64,000 bases of DNA, from assembly GCA_036346255.1 (NCBI GenBank), contig CM070635.1, positions 46,031,715-46,095,714 of the forward strand. Reading direction: 5' to 3'. The stretch is from Ampelocalamus luodianensis. Its lineage: Eukaryota; Streptophyta; Magnoliopsida; Poales; Poaceae. The position numbers and the translations under genes are program-made. The notes under the pieces were generated by a model. It had not been told where the DNA came from, made no database searches, and was given only the letters and a program-made list of their open reading frames with translations. Positions 59,851-64,000 of the stretch are shown here, piece after piece (position 1 is the first letter of the stretch; the number at the start of each line of letters is the position of its first letter).

Positions 59851-60960
59851 TTATGCGGCTAGCTTGAGATGGTGTCGTGCAGTAGTCCGTAGTACACCAA
59901 AGTTGCATTGAGTCCCGGATATTTTCATGTAAGGACAATCGGCCTTGAAGTGACCAAGTCTGCCGCAGTTGAAGCATGCTCCTGTGCCGCTCATGCAGTC
60001 TTTAGTCAAGTGGCTTCCTCCACATTTTGCACACTTCAGAGCTACAGCTACTGGCTGTCTCACAGCTGCAGATCTCTGGAAAGATGGATTGTAGGATCTG
60101 AATTTGGGCGGTCCAAAGCGAGGTGGAGGCTGTTGATGTGGATAGGGACGAGGCCTCTGGAGTTTATGTGGTTGGTGATCTGTCTTAGCCTTCTTCCTTC
60201 TTTCTTCTGTCAAGTTGGAATGTTCATTTTCCAAAATTATGGCTCGATTGACTAGGTCCTGGAATTCAGTTATCTTGTGAATGGATAGGAGCATTTTCAG
60301 GTAAGGCTGCATTCCATCTAGGAATTTCTCTATTTTCTTCTCTTCGGTGTCGACATCAGCTGGGGCATAGCGGGAAAGATCATTGAAGTGGCTCAAGTAT
60401 TCAACCATCTTTTTCCCGCCTTGAGTTAAGGCTCAAATTCTCGTTCTTTAACTCCATTCTTCCAAAGAGGCACATGAGTTTCGTGAAACGAATCTTAAAT
60501 TCAGCCCAAGTAATGGGTTGCTCACGACACGATTACGGTGGTAGTTTAGCCACCATGTGGTCGCGGTCCGCTTAATCGCGCTGAATACCAACCTTCTCCT
60601 CATCGTAACATCCGACCGTGTCCAATTTCTTTTCCACCTCAATTAACCAGTCACTGGCGTCCAATGGATCAGTGGCCTTGGCAAAGGTGGGAGGGCGAGT
60701 CTGGAGAAAGTCACCCAAACTAACCCCGCGGGTTGGCTGCGAGGTGGTAGGGGCTACTCGAGTTAAGAGTGCTTCCATGAAGCGGTTCTGGTTCTCTTGA
60801 GCTTCCTTTCTGGAGTTTTCACTTCCTCCCGGAATTTTCGAGGAATCAAAACCTCACTATTACTCCCAGTGGATCGCCAGCCTGGAGGTGCTGGCCGGTC
60901 GCTTCGGGAATGTCGCCGTTCTAGACCGGCCAGAGCGTGGTCATTGAGGTCCACCGTGGA
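59851..60960 (-). pseudogene. Gypsy gag with two zinc knuckles
   Basis: A 185-codon open piece (60408-59851) holds YLSHFNDLSRYAPADVDTEE, KIEKFLDGMQPYLK, then CAKCGGSHLTKDC (CX2CX3HX4C) and CFNCGRLGHFKADC (CX2CX4HX4C). Upstream pieces (60.78-60.5 kb) give DPLDASDWLIEVEKKLDTVG and TTWWLNYHRNRV in other frames. Gag binds element RNA in intact relatives; here the N-terminal half is frameshifted. Confidence 0.85.
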
Positions 60961-61283
60961 TCTCCGTTGGTTCTGCAGGAGGGTAAACCCAACCTTAGTC
61001 CCAATCCTTGATCTTCGTGCCCTTGACCTTCCATCCTCAAGAAAACAAATGAGGTTAAGAGAAGAAGGTTACACTTGCCGCGTTAGCAACTAGGTCGCTT
61101 GCTTTACTTGCTCTTTTAAGATTTAGCGCTTGCTTAAGGTGAGGAAGGGATCACCATATTAGTCCGATGAACGGCACCGCGCTTTAGTTGAGTTAAGCCA
61201 CACACATGGTAACCAAATAACACCAAGAAACAATAGAGATGCAAAAGATCCAAATACTACACTACCGAGTCTCTCGTGCTCAC

Positions 61284-61450
61284 CACGCTTGAGATCCTGC
61301 TTCAAGACCGCCCAAACCACGTGTTTGGGACCGCTCGAGCTTGCCTCGAGTGCGACTCCACTACTACCCGGATCCACGTGCCTGTGCACGCTTGAGATCC
61401 CGCTTCAAGACCGCCCAAACCACGTGTTTGGGACCGCCGTGGCTCATTCT
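61284..61450. repeat. tandem partial duplication, period 103 bp
   Basis: CACGCTTGAGATCC, GCTTCAAGACCGCCCAAACC and ACGTGTTTGGGACCGC occur at about 61284-61347 and again at about 61387-61450, in the leader of the Gypsy element. Confidence 0.8.
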
Positions 61451-61973
61451 CGAGTACGCCCAGACTTCGCCTCTGGTACGCCGAGCTACACGCCGAGTGC
61501 CACGGACCACTCGTCCGAAAACCGGCGCGAAAGAGGATAAGACATCTTTTACTCGTCACCATTATCTTTGTTCTCTTTAAGTAATTAATGATTTACTAAG
61601 GTCGACGTGTCACTTTGGTTATAGAGATGAATAGATAAGAGACTAATGGGCATGGTCCAAGCTTGTCCAAATCAAAAAGCCGGTCCATACTGAATTCTCA
61701 TCGCAAGCCTCTACCCTCTGCATGCAACTTATGATCTTATATTGAAGCCACCCCAACTATAGTCTCAAGCATTCTATCCTAGGTCGAGAAACGAAACTGA
61801 ACACTCACTGAAACACAAGTTACAACAGGTTCTAATACAACAACAACTGATACAACAAGGGTACAACAAATACAACAAAGCTACAACAGATACAACAAGG
61901 AGAAACTCCGAACTACAACAAGTTACTCCTGACTCGCCACCACTAAAGGACCTCCAACTACCACTCCTCTGGA

Positions 61974-62711
61974 TCACTCTCTCATCGCGCCACTCTCGAC
62001 TAGGGCCGGCGCCTCCCAATCGCAGGTCTCTGCGTCCCCAAAGTAGGTGCGAAAGGCCTCGTGTACAAGAGAGGTGTCTCTAATAGGATCTGGAGGTACA
62101 GTGGTGGGAGGACCACGGAACTCCTGTCTCAGACGGTGAGGAAGTGGGCACTCTGGTGGCGGGGCTGTGGGATCTCCTAAGTCTCCCTGGGATGGTGGTG
62201 TGGGAACATGTGGATATGGGTAAGGAGGAGAAGGGATGGGAACGAAAGGCTCATAGGATGGGTCAGGGACAGGAACTGTGGGAGGTACGGCGGTGAAACT
62301 ATCAGCTATGAAGGAGTAAAAGGGATAAGGTGGGGGTGCAACTGGATCAATGGGTGGGTCAGATGGTGGAACTGTAGGTGGTACGGTGGGTGGAACTACG
62401 GGTGGAGCGGGAGGTGGAACTGTGGGTGGAACTGCATAGAAACTGGGATCTGGGTCAGAGGGAGGGTACGTAGGTGGGTATGGTGGAACAGCAGAAGAAG
62501 AGGCATAGTGGGTCTCCTGAAGAACCTCATAGATATGGCACCGCTGCTGCAAGAGGTTGACACTCTCCTCAGCTCTAGCTAAAGCTCCCTGGGTCGAGTC
62601 ATACAACATGGTACTAGACATCAACATGGTCTCGGTAGTATCCTCGTCGCAAGATCGCGTGGCGAGGAGAAAGTGGTGGATATGGATAACTAGTAGTGAC
62701 GCTAGGTCCAA
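61974..62711 (-). CDS. proline-rich ORF upstream of gag (orf0-like)
   Basis: An uninterrupted 245-codon frame in the same direction as gag, lying between the primer site and gag. Residues about 1-70 are non-repetitive (ALARAEESVNLLQQRCHIYE); about 75-190 is repetitive and very rich in Pro (VPPTVPP, SDPDPSF, PYPPTYP); the tail has VHEAFRTYFGDAETCDWEAP. Its being open is notable beside the broken gag and pol. An extra ORF ahead of gag is, from memory, described for rice RIRE3/RIRE8-type elements; homology is inferred, and function is unknown. The start is chosen as the first start-like codon of the open frame. Confidence 0.55.
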   Translation of the reverse strand: MDLASLLVIHIHHFLLATRSCDEDTTETMLMSSTMLYDSTQGALARAEESVNLLQQRCHIYEVLQETHYASSSAVPPYPPTYPPSDPDPSFYAVPPTVPPPAPPVVPPTVPPTVPPSDPPIDPVAPPPYPFYSFIADSFTAVPPTVPVPDPSYEPFVPIPSPPYPYPHVPTPPSQGDLGDPTAPPPECPLPHRLRQEFRGPPTTVPPDPIRDTSLVHEAFRTYFGDAETCDWEAPALVESGAMRE

Positions 62712-63243
62712 ATCGCAAACCTAACCTCCCGGGTCATGGTGGTACCCTCCAAACCGAGAACCCTCAAGTGATCACCAAGTGAGCCCTAATGGCGTGGATG
62801 GCCCTATGGGCTGCCTCGCAAGGGTCCGTGAGTCGTCAAGTACGCCACTCTGCCGTATACTCTACATAATAGCTACGGTCCGGGGATCCTCAGAACTATG
62901 ACTCCTACCAAGGGGATACCACTCGATCGCTGCCTCCCGAAAGAAGTGTGGGAAGGGTGCTCCTAAGTGATGCAAGAGCTTCCCAAAGATAGCACCTGCT
63001 GCCCTCGCACTTCGCCCACTGAAGCTTGACCTACTCATCCCGCATAACAGGAAGAGTTCTATGTTAGTATGGTTGTCACTTTAAAGAAAGGTAAGCTTTT
63101 AACATAATAATTTTGATCGAGGGGTGAGGAAGAAAATGACCTCAAGACAAGGGTTACTAAGATACTTAGTGCCATATAGCAAGTAGAGGGCATACTTAAG
63201 TTAGGCAAGGGTTTCTATCTTATTAGCGTGGTTCGAACCTATT
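62712..63243. other. leader region between primer site and orf0
   Basis: No gene is recognised; it is the presumed 5' untranslated region of the minus-strand Gypsy element. Confidence 0.45.
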
Positions 63244-63254
63244 GCTCGATACCA
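63244..63254 (-). other. primer-binding-like site of Gypsy element
   Basis: Minus-strand TGGTATCGAGC is the initiator-Met primer site TGGTATCAGAGC with one base missing. It directly follows sequence ending GGGGCGTCCTGAGA. Confidence 0.7.
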
Positions 63255-63256
63255 TC

Positions 63257-64000
63257 TCAGGACGCCCCATGTTATTACCCTGTGGTAATAACACTTAAGA
63301 TCTGAGATACTATTCGCTTGCTGTAGAACACCGCTCCAACGAATAGTAAACCTTACTGAGTTAGCGATCGTAACAATAAGATAGAAACGCCCTTTATTCA
63401 AACAAGAGCCACGCAGTACAAAGTCTTACTACACACATACTAATATACATAGCCAAAATAAGACTAAACCCCTTCTTGCTCGCCACACTCCATCGCCTCC
63501 TACTCGCCCCAGAGTCGAATACGGTGTCCATCTCGCCTCGCCTCGTAGTAAGGGTCTTCGCCGCCGTGGTCTCATCTCAGACTGCAGTGCCTCGCCCCAC
63601 TCGGGATACTTCCCGGACTAGGGTCTACAAAGGAGAATACTAACAAGGTTGAGTACAAATGAATGTACTCAAGAAGCATTAATAGCAAAAGATGCAAAGG
63701 ATGTACTATCTCTACTCTTATCACAATTTCTAAACCATCTCACTTTAGAAAATAAACTCACAAAAGGTGGTAAATTTTAATATCAAAAACTCTACTAGTC
63801 ACTCTGAGAGACAAAAGACCCCCGTGGTTCCGTGAGACTCCAACTCGAGACCGCATGAATTCATGATTTGTTTAGCATCGCGCAGCTTGTACCACTTTAC
63901 CCATAGCTATTCGAACTCTCTGTGAACAGGTCCACCGCATTGCCTTAGATGCGGTTCAAGATCGTAATACGTAACGCTTTCCGTGTTACGTGATTAAGTT
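63257..64000 (-). repeat. 5' LTR of Gypsy element (incomplete)
   Basis: Inferred from the adjacent primer site. Its inner end GGGGCGTCCTGAGA resembles the end GGGGTCCTCACA of the solo LTR at 18131-22345, which suggests related families. The outer end lies beyond the window. Confidence 0.5.

Larger units (their letters stand above)
58157..64000 (-). mobile_element. chromovirus-type Gypsy element, truncated, runs off window
   Basis: Minus-strand order from the right: 5' LTR (from about 63257, incomplete), primer site, proline-rich ORF, gag with two zinc knuckles, protease region, reverse transcriptase, then RNase H ending abruptly near 58157 with no integrase or 3' LTR. The pol sequence resembles Tekay/RIRE3-type chromoviruses of grasses. 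Many frameshifts make it non-autonomous. Confidence 0.85.

Overview
The window is nuclear DNA of a grass, most likely a rice relative (Oryzoideae), though I cannot name the species. The evidence is four intron-containing beta-expansin genes of grass type, exon GC much higher than the AT-rich spacers, and a dense load of plant transposons: Tat-type and chromovirus-type Gypsy elements, a SIRE/Maximus-type solo LTR, a TRIM, a Stowaway MITE, Micron-like elements in (TA)n tracts, a MULE, and hAT and PIF/Harbinger remnants.

The only genes that look intact are the four beta-expansins (EXPB). Three are on the minus strand (4587-5971, 8502-10451, 36219-37589). One is on the plus strand (51602-53353). 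All four have four exons with identical intron phases (1, 0, 2); exons 2 and 3 are exactly 110 and 185 bp in every copy, and all splice sites are GT-AG. The products are 262-273 aa, with a signal peptide, a double-psi beta-barrel domain carrying TWYG and HFD motifs, and a C-terminal CBM63 domain. The three minus-strand genes also share promoter, intron and downstream flanks. They are therefore copies of one tandem-duplicated block, roughly 1.1-7.7, 7.7-14.0 and 34.1-38.7 kb. The plus-strand gene is more diverged and has unrelated flanks.

The 20 kb between the second and third units is expansion by transposons: a nest of Micron-like elements in TA microsatellites (14.03-15.58 kb), an F-box/DUF295 pseudogene (16.1-16.6 kb), a 15.8-kb Tat-lineage Gypsy element with matching target-site duplications (16849-32689) that itself holds a 4.2-kb solo LTR inside gag (18131-22345), and a MULE with a possible captured gene fragment (32815-33627). 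The Tat element carries an antisense accessory gene (28.8-31.7 kb).

The right half holds a decayed minus-strand Gypsy element (43.5-49.2 kb) broken by a 1.6-kb solo LTR, a minisatellite (49.4-49.7 kb), the plus-strand EXPB gene, a compact gag-only LTR element with perfect target-site duplications (53754-55547), a hAT fragment (57.1-57.5 kb), and a minus-strand chromovirus-type Gypsy element running off the right edge (58.2-64.0 kb) with an extra proline-rich ORF before gag.

The expansins would act in the cell wall, loosening matrix polysaccharides during growth. Nothing in the window forms an operon-like pathway. The most informative observations are a MITE inserted 3 bp into the intron-2 splice donor of the second EXPB gene, the preserved flanks of the triplication, and several compact non-autonomous elements whose ends and duplications can be read directly.
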